Assembly (NCBI GenBank): GCA_905235285.1
Contig: CAJOLI010000007.1
Coordinates: forward strand, 1-41,713
Direction of reading: 5' to 3'
Origin: an uncultured Bacteroidaceae bacterium
Lineage (GTDB): Bacteria > Bacteroidota > Bacteroidia > Bacteroidales > Bacteroidaceae
Length of the DNA stretch: 41,713 bases
In this document: positions 34,437-41,713 of the stretch, piece after piece
Numbering within the stretch: the stretch's first letter is position 1
How the letters are laid out: each line of letters begins with the position of its first letter
Notes under the pieces: model-generated
Seen by the model: the letters and a program-made list of their open reading frames with translations, nothing else
Told to the model about the DNA's origin: nothing
The model's database searches: none
Translations under genes and position numbers: made by a program

Positions 34437-37400
34437 ATGAAGAAAATCCTTATTGCGACAATCGCAGTCATTACCATTGCCACACAAGGCATGGCTCAGC
34501 AATACATTGACATCTATCAGGGAAAAGACGTGGTCGGAAGCATGTACACTGCAGATATTGATAGTGTTAATATTACAGGTTCGTCAGATTCTCGTCACAT
34601 CAATTTCTGGACATCTGGGCAACTAACCAATAGTTATATTGTAACTTCCATAGATAGTATAAAGGTTTATCGCTCGGAAAATAATCCTTGGAGCTATATG
34701 GGCATTATTGGCTTCAATCAGGAACTATATACCCTTCCCATCGGTATTCTCGCCAGCAGTACTGAAAGCCGTTATACATCTTTCCTGAACAATCTTTCCC
34801 GGAAAGATGGCACTCTGCTTTATTATGGCATAGACAATGCCATCAATATGCTTACCAAATATAAATTCCCTACCCCGCTCAGTAGCGTTAACATCATTAC
34901 TTTTACTGATGGATTGGATCAAGGCTCACTAATGATGTCCTCAGGCTATAGCACAGACGCTGAATACCTCTCAGCCATCAACGACCGTATCAAGACGACG
35001 AAAGTGCGAGGCGTACCTATTACAGCCTACTCGCTTGGATTGCGTGGTTCTGATGTCACCAACTACGCTCAGTTTCAGGCTAATCTTCAACAATTGTCCA
35101 GTTCCGAAGACAAGGCTTTTGAAGCAACTAATATGGCTGATATACGTCAGCACCTATTGGAGATATCCGGCAGAATTATAAGCACAAGTAATAAACAAAC
35201 TATAAGCGTAAAGATTCCTGGCCAGAGCAATGGTACACGTGTGTGCTTCACCTTCGACGGGAATTCTCCAGCCTATAGTACGATGTATATTGAGGGAACC
35301 TTCAACCTCGCTAATCGCACTCTTCACGATGTATCATATCATGGCATCCGAGGCAATAATGGCATAACCTTATCTGGTGCCCAGAATGGTATATTTGTTA
35401 CTTATACCTTCACTGATTTACAGCGGTCAGACGGGAACGGGCTTGTTCCTTCTGAATATATTCGCCAGTACAACCGAGCTCCTGACAGTGAGACATGGCA
35501 AATTAACACTGAATTCACCCCAGAGAACAACACCCAAACCTTCATCACCAATTCAGGAACAGCTATAATGCTCGTGCTCGACTGTTCCAGCTCACTTGGG
35601 TCTCAGTTTGCCAATATGCTTAGCTATGCCCGAGATTTCATATCGCAGATAGTCAATAATGCCGAGCCTTATAACATTGAAACACCAACAAATGTTAAAG
35701 CAACACCAGATGAAGCTAATTTTGAGGTAGTCGTTAGTTGGGATGCCGTTAAGCATGCTGACAGCTATACTGTATATCGCAGCGACGATCCATCTACAGA
35801 CTTCACTATTGTGGCAGAGGGCATTACTTCAAACACTTGGACAGACAGGATAAGTCCAAATTGGGCCGAGCGTTATTTCTACAAAGTCATGGCCGTAGGC
35901 GATGGCGTGAATAGTACATTGAGTGAACGGTCAAATGCTATTATATGTGAGGGTTCTTACGTCAAGTACTGGGATTATAATGATATTCCTTATGTTAATG
36001 CCGATACTTCAGACCCGACTTGGAACAACGGTTCAATGCTCTACTGCTATGATCACAAAGGCCACAAGACAGAGCGAAAGTTAGATTTCATCGTTGAACA
36101 CTTCGCATCTTCCGACGAAGCTGACCCACAAGTTGCAAGTTATGCTATAGGTTACCGTTTAGCCCATACGCCAATGGGTGATACTGACGTCAAGATTAAC
36201 GGGCAAAGTCAATCATATACTGGTATAGTCAATACAACCGTTGCTTTTGATCCGACCTCCAGTCATGAAGCAATCACTTGCAAGAATTGTCCAATAACGC
36301 CGGCCAATCGTCACCTTTTTACCGATGCAGACGAAACTGTATATGGTCTCGACGACCAGATTAAGACGCTCCAAGGTCAGAATCTCATTGCTGCCTTAGG
36401 TGCAGGGGGGTCGACCACTACAGCCCAAGATGTCGTTGTATGGAACGGCACAATCAACCTCTCTAAACTCGTTGAAGTTCACCTCTTGGGCGACGATACG
36501 GGGGCTGAAAAAGTCGTAACATTTAACGAAATGAAAAAGCGTGGCCTTGACATTCGTTTCGAACTCACTGGATTCTTCTCGTCCGGGAATAGCACTTCTG
36601 AGTCTGCCTACGCCGCAATCAATCAAAATGAAACTGGCGACTACATCCTCCGCCCTCAGCTCCCCGTAATGAGCTATCAAGGAGATGGCGGCAACAAAGG
36701 AGTTTCTGCTCCTTGGGGTGCAACCTCACAAGATCGCAGCACTATTGGTCATACTCCATTAGTTCGTGTACTCCTTGTTGACACTAGCCACAACGACCAC
36801 GTTGTCGACTATGGATACATTCGCCTCGTCATCGTTGACGATGGATTACCTTTTACCATTGAGTACGAAACAGGCATCAGCGATGATTATGAGTGGAGTT
36901 CTTGTAACATTCCCTCTGGCGATCAAAAAGCCTGGATGTTGTCTTTCGGTTCAATTGAGAATGACATCAACAATATGTTCAGCCTCTCACAAGCCGACTT
37001 TGAAGCTAAGTACACGGCTGAATTCTTCGATGCACCAGAACTGAAGCAGTATGAAGTCAAGCTTGTTGATGGCAAATATCAGCCCACTGGTAATCAAATT
37101 GCCGTAGCTGACTACATTGGTAAAATTCAGATTAGGGAGGGTGTCGATGTTGGTTCCGCCAATACAGGCCACCTCGTTTGGTCTATTACTGCCGATGAGA
37201 TGACAGCCATCGGCATGGCCGGAGGTATCAAAAATCCGACCCGTGCTATCAAGTTCACCTATAAAGGCGATCCCGCCACACAAAAGGATATTTATGTAAT
37301 TCTGAAGGCCGGTGAGTTCAAGTCCACTAAGGTCGCAGTTCAATATCCTACAGTCGTTGGTCAATTCGATGCCAACAAGATTAAGGAGTATTGGTATGAT

Positions 37401-38567
37401 GAAAACACCCAAATAACAGGGAAGACACTTCACGAAGCTCATATCACTATACCGAAACCAGAAGCGGGTGTAGAATCTTGGATTGACAGTCGAACATGCC
37501 CCATAGAATATCAAATTAGCTCCCTTTTCCAGTCGAGCAACATCATGAATGAGAACAACCTCGCTAAGTACATACAAGTTGATGATCCTACACCTAACAA
37601 GCTCTACTCCCTCAACAAGGCTGAGATGACCTTCGGTTTCGTAGTTCTCTCCGCCGAGAAGGATGGCTACAAGGCAAACAACAAGGCAAAGGGTTACTCA
37701 GGCAAGACCTACACCTTGTATGTTGATGAGTATAACCAGTCACCAAACTGGGGTCTCTACGCATACGTTAACAGCAGGCGCGACGCAGAACTCATAGCTT
37801 ACCTCAAATACGATGATACTTATATTCAGGACATCAACCACGTGAAGATTGTCCTCAACAAGGCTACCCATCGTAACGACTACATCAACAGCTATGCTGA
37901 GGACCTCCTCAACCACAAGGCCCAAAACGGACTTAACGACGATGTCCTCAAGGCTATCCTTGGTTTTAGCATCAGGTGGAATAATAATTGTCCATATGAA
38001 GCTATAATCCCTGCATTCCAGTTCCGTTTTATCAGACCAATAAATATGTCGTTCGAAGACCAGACATTGAAAAATGCAGCCTATACGAAAAAGACTATTC
38101 CACTCTATGACCTTGTACAACCAACAGATTGGTGTAATCAATGGAACCCGACTGAAACAGATGAAATCAACAAAGAGAAACGAGACTACCGGTTAGTGCC
38201 ATCGGCCAATGGCTGGATTGTCGACTATTGGTACTACTACAACATTAAAAGCATCGTCATTGGCAATGCTAACGAAATCATTGAACCATCCTCAATGGCG
38301 CAGTTGAACAACTTTGTATACACCAACTTGAACGGCAATGACATAAATAGCACAATCCTTGCAACAGTAACCGGCACTATAGAGTTCACCTATATTCCAC
38401 CAGACTACAGTTCATCTGTAGGTATCGGCGACAAAGACTTCTATGGTTATATAGAGTTCGCTAATTTATCAGGAAATGTTGCTGAATTTGATGTCAGAAT
38501 TCCTATTGCTGTCTGTTATGAGTGGGGTACTATCTATCAATATGTTACCATCCACGTCAGAAAATGA
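34437..38567 (+). CDS. Large exported protein with permuted vWA-like domain and Fn3 domain
   Basis: The signal peptide is about 1-20 (ending GMA-QQ). Residues about 85-250 resemble the later part of a von Willebrand A domain (GIDNAINMLTKY, IITFTDGLDQGS at about 150-161, then ITAYSLGLRGSDV). The expected first MIDAS strand, AIMLVLDCSSSLGS, appears only at about 375-388, after a beta-rich segment and directly followed by a helix. This suggests a circular permutation or long insertion. A fibronectin type III-like domain follows (about 416-504: PTNVKATPD...SWDAVKHADSYTVYRSDD). The remaining 870 residues are beta-rich and unrecognised; no T9SS tail is visible at the end (VTIHVRK). The gene is much more AT-rich than the flanking housekeeping genes. 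A surface or adhesive role is inferred. Confidence 0.7.
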   Translation: MKKILIATIAVITIATQGMAQQYIDIYQGKDVVGSMYTADIDSVNITGSSDSRHINFWTSGQLTNSYIVTSIDSIKVYRSENNPWSYMGIIGFNQELYTLPIGILASSTESRYTSFLNNLSRKDGTLLYYGIDNAINMLTKYKFPTPLSSVNIITFTDGLDQGSLMMSSGYSTDAEYLSAINDRIKTTKVRGVPITAYSLGLRGSDVTNYAQFQANLQQLSSSEDKAFEATNMADIRQHLLEISGRIISTSNKQTISVKIPGQSNGTRVCFTFDGNSPAYSTMYIEGTFNLANRTLHDVSYHGIRGNNGITLSGAQNGIFVTYTFTDLQRSDGNGLVPSEYIRQYNRAPDSETWQINTEFTPENNTQTFITNSGTAIMLVLDCSSSLGSQFANMLSYARDFISQIVNNAEPYNIETPTNVKATPDEANFEVVVSWDAVKHADSYTVYRSDDPSTDFTIVAEGITSNTWTDRISPNWAERYFYKVMAVGDGVNSTLSERSNAIICEGSYVKYWDYNDIPYVNADTSDPTWNNGSMLYCYDHKGHKTERKLDFIVEHFASSDEADPQVASYAIGYRLAHTPMGDTDVKINGQSQSYTGIVNTTVAFDPTSSHEAITCKNCPITPANRHLFTDADETVYGLDDQIKTLQGQNLIAALGAGGSTTTAQDVVVWNGTINLSKLVEVHLLGDDTGAEKVVTFNEMKKRGLDIRFELTGFFSSGNSTSESAYAAINQNETGDYILRPQLPVMSYQGDGGNKGVSAPWGATSQDRSTIGHTPLVRVLLVDTSHNDHVVDYGYIRLVIVDDGLPFTIEYETGISDDYEWSSCNIPSGDQKAWMLSFGSIENDINNMFSLSQADFEAKYTAEFFDAPELKQYEVKLVDGKYQPTGNQIAVADYIGKIQIREGVDVGSANTGHLVWSITADEMTAIGMAGGIKNPTRAIKFTYKGDPATQKDIYVILKAGEFKSTKVAVQYPTVVGQFDANKIKEYWYDENTQITGKTLHEAHITIPKPEAGVESWIDSRTCPIEYQISSLFQSSNIMNENNLAKYIQVDDPTPNKLYSLNKAEMTFGFVVLSAEKDGYKANNKAKGYSGKTYTLYVDEYNQSPNWGLYAYVNSRRDAELIAYLKYDDTYIQDINHVKIVLNKATHRNDYINSYAEDLLNHKAQNGLNDDVLKAILGFSIRWNNNCPYEAIIPAFQFRFIRPINMSFEDQTLKNAAYTKKTIPLYDLVQPTDWCNQWNPTETDEINKEKRDYRLVPSANGWIVDYWYYYNIKSIVIGNANEIIEPSSMAQLNNFVYTNLNGNDINSTILATVTGTIEFTYIPPDYSSSVGIGDKDFYGYIEFANLSGNVAEFDVRIPIAVCYEWGTIYQYVTIHVRK

Positions 38568-38775
38568 CGTTAAGGCTCATCGTATAATTGAAATATATTC
38601 ATTGTTTATTGACTCATAACGATTTAAAGGCTTCATTATTTGTCTATTTAGTAAAGATAATGAATAAATTGACTAATATTTTCCAACTTTATTTGGCCAT
38701 AACAATTATTTTATCTTTATTTGCAGACCATTTGGCGTTAAAAACTTATTATTAAGTTACTTAATTTGTAAGCAC

Positions 38776-40923
38776 ATGAACGAAAACGAGAAGTTGCAGG
38801 ACGTTCCCGAAGTGGAGAACATCGCAGCAGAAACTGAAAAGGAGTCTGCGCCTCAAAGCGAAACGACGCAGAACGTAGAGACCCAAGAAAACGCAGCTCA
38901 AGCCGCAGAGGTAGCTGCAGAAACAGCACCCGAGCCCGAACAGCCCGAGGACGCTCAGCCCGAGGACGAGCCAGAGCCCGTTGTTGAAGACGAACCCGAG
39001 CCTGTTGTTGAAGATGAGCCAGAGCCTGTTGTTGAAGACAAGCCAGAGCCCGTTGTTGAAGACGAACCCGAGCCTGTTGTTGAAGACGAGCCCGAACAGC
39101 CTGAGGCAGAAGAGCCCGCTCATCCCATCTACGAGACAAAGGAACAGGTGGTAGAGCGCCTACAGCAGATTCAGGAAGAAGGCACCGGCGGCAACAAGAG
39201 CGAACTCGACCTGCTGAAGCAGGTCTTCTACAAGCTTCACCGCGCCGCCCAGACAGCTGCCCTCAGCGCTTTCGTTGATGCCGGCGGCAAGGCCGAGGAC
39301 TGGCGTCCCGAACTCGATGGCGCCGAGGAGAACTTCAAGGCTGCTATGACTGCTATACGCCAGCGCCGCGCCGAGATTGCCGAAAGCGTCGAACAGCAGA
39401 AAGCTGACAACCTCATCAAGAAACAATCTATCATAGACCGCATAAAGGAACTTGCCACCTCGCCCGAAGAGGCCAACGCACACTTCGACGAGTTCAAACA
39501 GCTGCAGGCTCAGTGGCGCGAGGTTGGCGCCGTGCCCGCAGAGAAGGCTACCGAGATATGGAAGAACTATCAGCTCTACGTCGAGCAGTTCTACGACCTG
39601 CTGAAGCTCAACAGCGAGGCCCGCGAGTACGACTTCAAGAAGAACCTCTCTGCCAAGGAGCGACTCATTGAGCTGGCCGAGAAGCTGGCCGACGAGGAGG
39701 ACATCATTACTGCCTTCAACAAGCTGCAGGGCCTGCATGCCGAGTACAAGGAGATTGGCCCCGTGGCCAAGGAACTGCGCGATCAGGTGTGGGAGCGCTT
39801 CAAGGCTGCCTCCACAGTGATCAACAAGCGCCATCAGGAGCACTTCGAGGGCATCAAAGCCCGCGAAGAAGAGAACCTGCAGAAGAAGACAGCCCTCTGT
39901 GAGCGCGTAGAGGAAATCCGCATCGACGAGCTGAACTCCTTCAACGCATGGGAAGAGAAGACCAAAGAAGTGCTTGAGGCTCAGGCCGAATGGAAGACCA
40001 TCGGCTTCGCAAGCCATAAGCAGAACACCGTCATCTTCGACCGCTTCCGCGCCGCCTGCGACCAGTTCTTCACAGCCAAGGCTGAATACTACCGCACCAT
40101 CAAGGACGAACAAAACGAGAACCTCGAGAAGAAGCGCAAACTCGTTGAAGAGGCCGAGGCCCTGCAGGACAGCACCGAATGGCGTAAGACCACCGATAAG
40201 CTCATCGACCTGCAGAAGCAGTGGAAGGCCATCGGCGCCGTGCCCCGCAAGTACAGCGAGCAGCTTTGGAAACGCTTCACCGAAGCTTGCGACAAATTCT
40301 TCGCCGCGAAGAACGAGGCCACGGCCGAGCAGCGTGCCGAGGAGAAGCAGAACCTCAACGCCAAGAAGGATATCATCGAGCAGCTCAAGCAGTTGGCTGC
40401 CGACACCACGTCGGCCACCATCGACCACGTCAAGGAGCTGCAGGCCAAGTGGAACGAGGTAGGCCACGTGCCTTTCCGCGACAAGGATAAGCTCTATAAA
40501 GAGTATCGCGAAGTGGCCGATGAGCTCTACAAGCAGTTTGGTGCCAGCCAGGCACGCCGTCGCCTCGAAGGCTTCCAGAAGAGCGTACGCCAAGCCGTAG
40601 CCAAGGGCGAGAGCACCCTCTCGCGCGAGCGTGAGCGCCTGCAGCGCATCTTCGAGGCCCGCAAGACGGAGTTCCAGACCTACGAGAACAACCTGAATTT
40701 CCTCAACGCCACGTCGAAGAGCGGCAACACGCTCGTGGCCGAGATGAACCGCAAAGTTGAGAAGCTGCGCGAGGAGCTCGATCTGCTCGCAGGCAAGATA
40801 AAAGCTGTAGAAACCGAGATGCGGGCGCCGAAAGCTGAGGGGAAACCTGCCGACGCAGCACCCGAGAAGGCGCCTGAGCAACCCTCGACCGAGGCTACTG
40901 AAGAGCCCGCCGCCGAGGCCTGA
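38776..40923 (+). CDS. DUF349 repeat protein with acidic repeat N-terminus
   Basis: Cytoplasmic helical protein of unknown function. An acidic, proline-rich N-terminus (1-115) contains five tandem octapeptides of the type DEPEPVVE (64-103). From about 140 to 610 at least five DUF349 units follow. Each has a helix ending W/YxxxG and then a helix with W/IxxFxxA: QAQWREVGAVP, HAEYKEIGPVA, QAEWKTIGFAS, QKQWKAIGAVP and QAKWNEVGHVP. A coiled-coil end (about 640-685) and an Ala/Pro/Glu-rich tail finish the 715 residues. No signal peptide or membrane segment. The long open frame on the opposite strand (39160-40881) is a codon-bias shadow. Confidence 0.88.
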   Translation: MNENEKLQDVPEVENIAAETEKESAPQSETTQNVETQENAAQAAEVAAETAPEPEQPEDAQPEDEPEPVVEDEPEPVVEDEPEPVVEDKPEPVVEDEPEPVVEDEPEQPEAEEPAHPIYETKEQVVERLQQIQEEGTGGNKSELDLLKQVFYKLHRAAQTAALSAFVDAGGKAEDWRPELDGAEENFKAAMTAIRQRRAEIAESVEQQKADNLIKKQSIIDRIKELATSPEEANAHFDEFKQLQAQWREVGAVPAEKATEIWKNYQLYVEQFYDLLKLNSEAREYDFKKNLSAKERLIELAEKLADEEDIITAFNKLQGLHAEYKEIGPVAKELRDQVWERFKAASTVINKRHQEHFEGIKAREEENLQKKTALCERVEEIRIDELNSFNAWEEKTKEVLEAQAEWKTIGFASHKQNTVIFDRFRAACDQFFTAKAEYYRTIKDEQNENLEKKRKLVEEAEALQDSTEWRKTTDKLIDLQKQWKAIGAVPRKYSEQLWKRFTEACDKFFAAKNEATAEQRAEEKQNLNAKKDIIEQLKQLAADTTSATIDHVKELQAKWNEVGHVPFRDKDKLYKEYREVADELYKQFGASQARRRLEGFQKSVRQAVAKGESTLSRERERLQRIFEARKTEFQTYENNLNFLNATSKSGNTLVAEMNRKVEKLREELDLLAGKIKAVETEMRAPKAEGKPADAAPEKAPEQPSTEATEEPAAEA
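38965..39084 (+). repeat. 24-bp coding tandem repeat, 5 units
   Basis: Five in-frame 24-bp units start at 38965, 38989, 39013, 39037 and 39061, encoding DEPEPVVE four times and DKPEPVVE once, with a partial sixth (DEPEQ). The units differ at synonymous positions in a patchy way, as expected from unequal recombination or slippage. Confidence 0.92.
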
Positions 40924-40960
40924 CCTTAAGTATAGCCCCGGCAGCTACACGATAAAACCG

Positions 40961-41012
40961 AGCAGGCCGAATTGGGAAGATTGCTTTTGCAATTAACCCG
41001 ATTCGGCCTGCT
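40961..41012 (+). terminator. Long hairpin downstream of the DUF349 gene
   Basis: Outer arms 40961-40972 and 41001-41012 are perfectly complementary over 12 bp, extended by 3-4 further pairs. An inner ATTGC/GCAAT hairpin (40980-40993) sits inside. No T tract follows, so intrinsic termination is possible but not certain. Confidence 0.55.
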
Positions 41013-41285
41013 GCTATAATAACACGGCTTCTATGGATTAATATTAACCCAAATCGGCCATTAGACCAAAGATGGCATTTAAGCTATGCTTCTTAGGCTT
41101 TAATCCACGTCGTTGCCCTATTTCTTTTGGCATCTTTCCGCCATCTGCGAAACAACGAGTTACGGGCAATCTCTTTGCGAGGCTTATTGCATACAATTTA
41201 CTGCCAATGAAACCGGAACATTAGAATCATTGACAAAAACATATTAGTTGCATAGAGCTAATCCCCTGCTTGCGTTGGAGTATGG

Positions 41286-41337
41286 AGCCAATAGTTTTAG
41301 GTGTCCCACCTAGGTGGGACACCTAAAACTATTGGCT
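41286..41337. repeat. Perfect 52-nt palindrome without spacer
   Basis: Each base from 41311 down to 41286 is complementary to its partner from 41312 up to 41337, giving 26 bp arms and no loop. The centre is CCTAGG, flanked by GGTGTCCCAC and its complement. The next pair (41285/41338) mismatches. It has no adjacent T tract that would mark it as an ordinary terminator and lies 13 bp before the 22-bp array. Confidence 0.97.
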
Positions 41338-41350
41338 GCATCCGCCATTT

Positions 41351-41429
41351 CGACCGGTTGAATTTGCAATTTCAACCGGTTGTATTGAGCACTTCAACCG
41401 GTTGAGTTGAATGTTTCGACCAGCTGTAT
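41351..41429 (+). repeat. Four 13-bp palindromic units at 22-bp period (copy 2)
   Basis: Units begin at 41351, 41373, 41395 and 41417, again exactly 22 bp apart: CGACCGGTTGAAT, CAACCGGTTGTAT, CAACCGGTTGAGT and a degenerate CGACCAGCTGTAT. The degenerate fourth unit matches that of copy 1 (CGACTGGCCGTAT) in position and in most bases, so the arrays are homologous in the same orientation although the 9-bp spacers differ. Confidence 0.9.
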
Positions 41430-41543
41430 TCGCCAAATAAACATTCAAAATTATTACTGTCCGAGGAATTAATGATTGCCGAAAGCACCTATGATTTAAA
41501 ATCCAACCTCATTTTGGATAAAATGCCCTTTTTGAGGGTTTAT

Positions 41544-41632
41544 CTGTCACCAAAAGGGGGTATCTGTCACCCATCTGTCACCGCTACTCACAAGATAATC
41601 AGCGCCTTGCAAGAGCGGTGACAGCGTGACAG
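41544..41632. repeat. CTGTCAC/GTGACAG block (copy 2)
   Basis: CTGTCAC at 41544-41550, 41564-41570 and 41575-41581; GTGACAG at 41618-41624 and 41626-41632. CTGTCACCGCT (41575-41585) and AGCGGTGACAG (41614-41624) form a perfect 11-bp inverted repeat. Confidence 0.85.
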
Positions 41633-41661
41633 CAAATTTCGGCAAATTTACGTGAAAAAGA

Positions 41662-41691
41662 ATCCGCATCACCTGTTTATGAGCAATGCGG
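41662..41691 (-). repeat. Hairpin repeat related to the one at 26-55
   Basis: TCCGCAT and ATGCGGA form the outer stem, and CCTGTTTAT lies in the loop, as in the window-start copy. The match continues outward (GAAAAA before, GCGGACG and an ATTATT-like stretch after). On the minus strand it is followed by TTCTTTTTC, terminator-like. Confidence 0.65.
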
Positions 41692-41713
41692 ACGATGATT
41701 ATTGCGCATCTGA

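Larger units (their letters stand above)
40924..41713. other. Gene-free, repeat-rich region
   Basis: No gene of convincing length is seen in these 790 bases. In order they hold a long hairpin after the DUF349 gene (40961-41012), a stretch with a short minus-strand frame ending at 41044 (about 59 codons, no good start), a perfect 52-nt palindrome (41286-41337), a 22-bp-period array (41351-41429), TGTCAC/GTGACA blocks (41544-41632) and a hairpin similar to the one at the window start (41662-41691). Confidence 0.8.

Noticed and set aside
39160-40881. 573-codon open frame on the minus strand opposite the DUF349 gene
   Set aside because: It is a shadow of a Glu/Lys/Ala-rich GC-biased gene; its translation is Leu/Val/Gly-rich without any recognisable family, and the plus-strand frame has clear DUF349 repeats.
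41044-41220. Minus-strand frame of about 59 codons ending at 41044
   Set aside because: No good start codon except one giving 29 residues, and no motif; possibly a relic, but not supportable as a gene.

Overview
The window looks like a chromosomal segment of a Bacteroidales bacterium, most likely Prevotellaceae. Four things point there. Promoters repeatedly match the Bacteroidetes -7 consensus TAnnTTTG. The run miaB - ftsX - DUF3098 - uppP - truB - queA - folK is typical of the order. The KorA/KorB oxidoreductase is of the Bacteroidales type. There are also several secreted proteins with signal peptides and T9SS-like C-terminal tails. Coding regions are fairly GC-rich except one AT-richer block at about 33.9-38.8 kb. 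The assignment rests on recognised families and motifs; no search was run.

Layout. 0.1-1.5 kb: folA and thyA on the minus strand (thymidylate and folate cycle). 1.7-4.8 kb: an AspT/YidE-type transporter and an RsmF-like rRNA methyltransferase. 4.8-5.45 kb: a tRNA-Gln with its terminator, then a repeat-rich intergenic region. 5.45-6.75 kb: tyrS (minus). 6.9-12.8 kb: a compact plus-strand housekeeping run (miaB, ftsX, DUF3098, uppP, truB, queA, folK) ending in a strong terminator. 12.9-20.2 kb: exported proteins, namely a GH127 beta-L-arabinofuranosidase, a small T9SS-tail protein, a HEIGH-motif putative metallopeptidase and a multi-domain DUF4859-like protein. 20.5-23.8 kb: korA and korB, split by a palindrome-flanked, broken DUF559 gene. 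23.9-25.4 kb: a SpoU methyltransferase and queH. 25.4-30.0 kb (minus): a polysaccharide deacetylase, a very large DUF2723 membrane protein and a second DUF3098-like protein. 30.2-33.9 kb: a PorE-like OmpA lipoprotein and CorA. 33.9-38.6 kb: two exported proteins, one carrying an apparently permuted vWA domain and an Fn3 domain. 38.8-40.9 kb: a DUF349 protein. 40.9-41.7 kb: no gene, but dense repeats.

How the genes fit together. Two queuosine genes (queA, queH) occur with truB, miaB, tyrS and tRNA-Gln, so tRNA maturation is well represented. folA, thyA and folK serve folate metabolism. The PorE-like lipoprotein would be part of the secretion and anchoring machinery for which the C-terminal tails of the exported proteins are the expected signals.

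The most unusual content is in the non-coding DNA. (1) Two homologous composite elements, at 5.12-5.34 kb and 41.35-41.63 kb, each carry four copies of a CAACCGGTTG-centred unit at an exact 22-bp period, followed in the same order by TGTCAC/GTGACA inverted repeats. (2) There is a perfect, spacer-less 52-nt palindrome beside the second copy. (3) A GC-rich palindromic repeat flanks a DUF559 nuclease pseudogene between korA and korB and is translated in-frame at the KorB N-terminus. (4) Degenerate tandem tracts with a strict 7-bp period lie at five gene boundaries, and one related tract is embedded in-frame in the SpoU methyltransferase.
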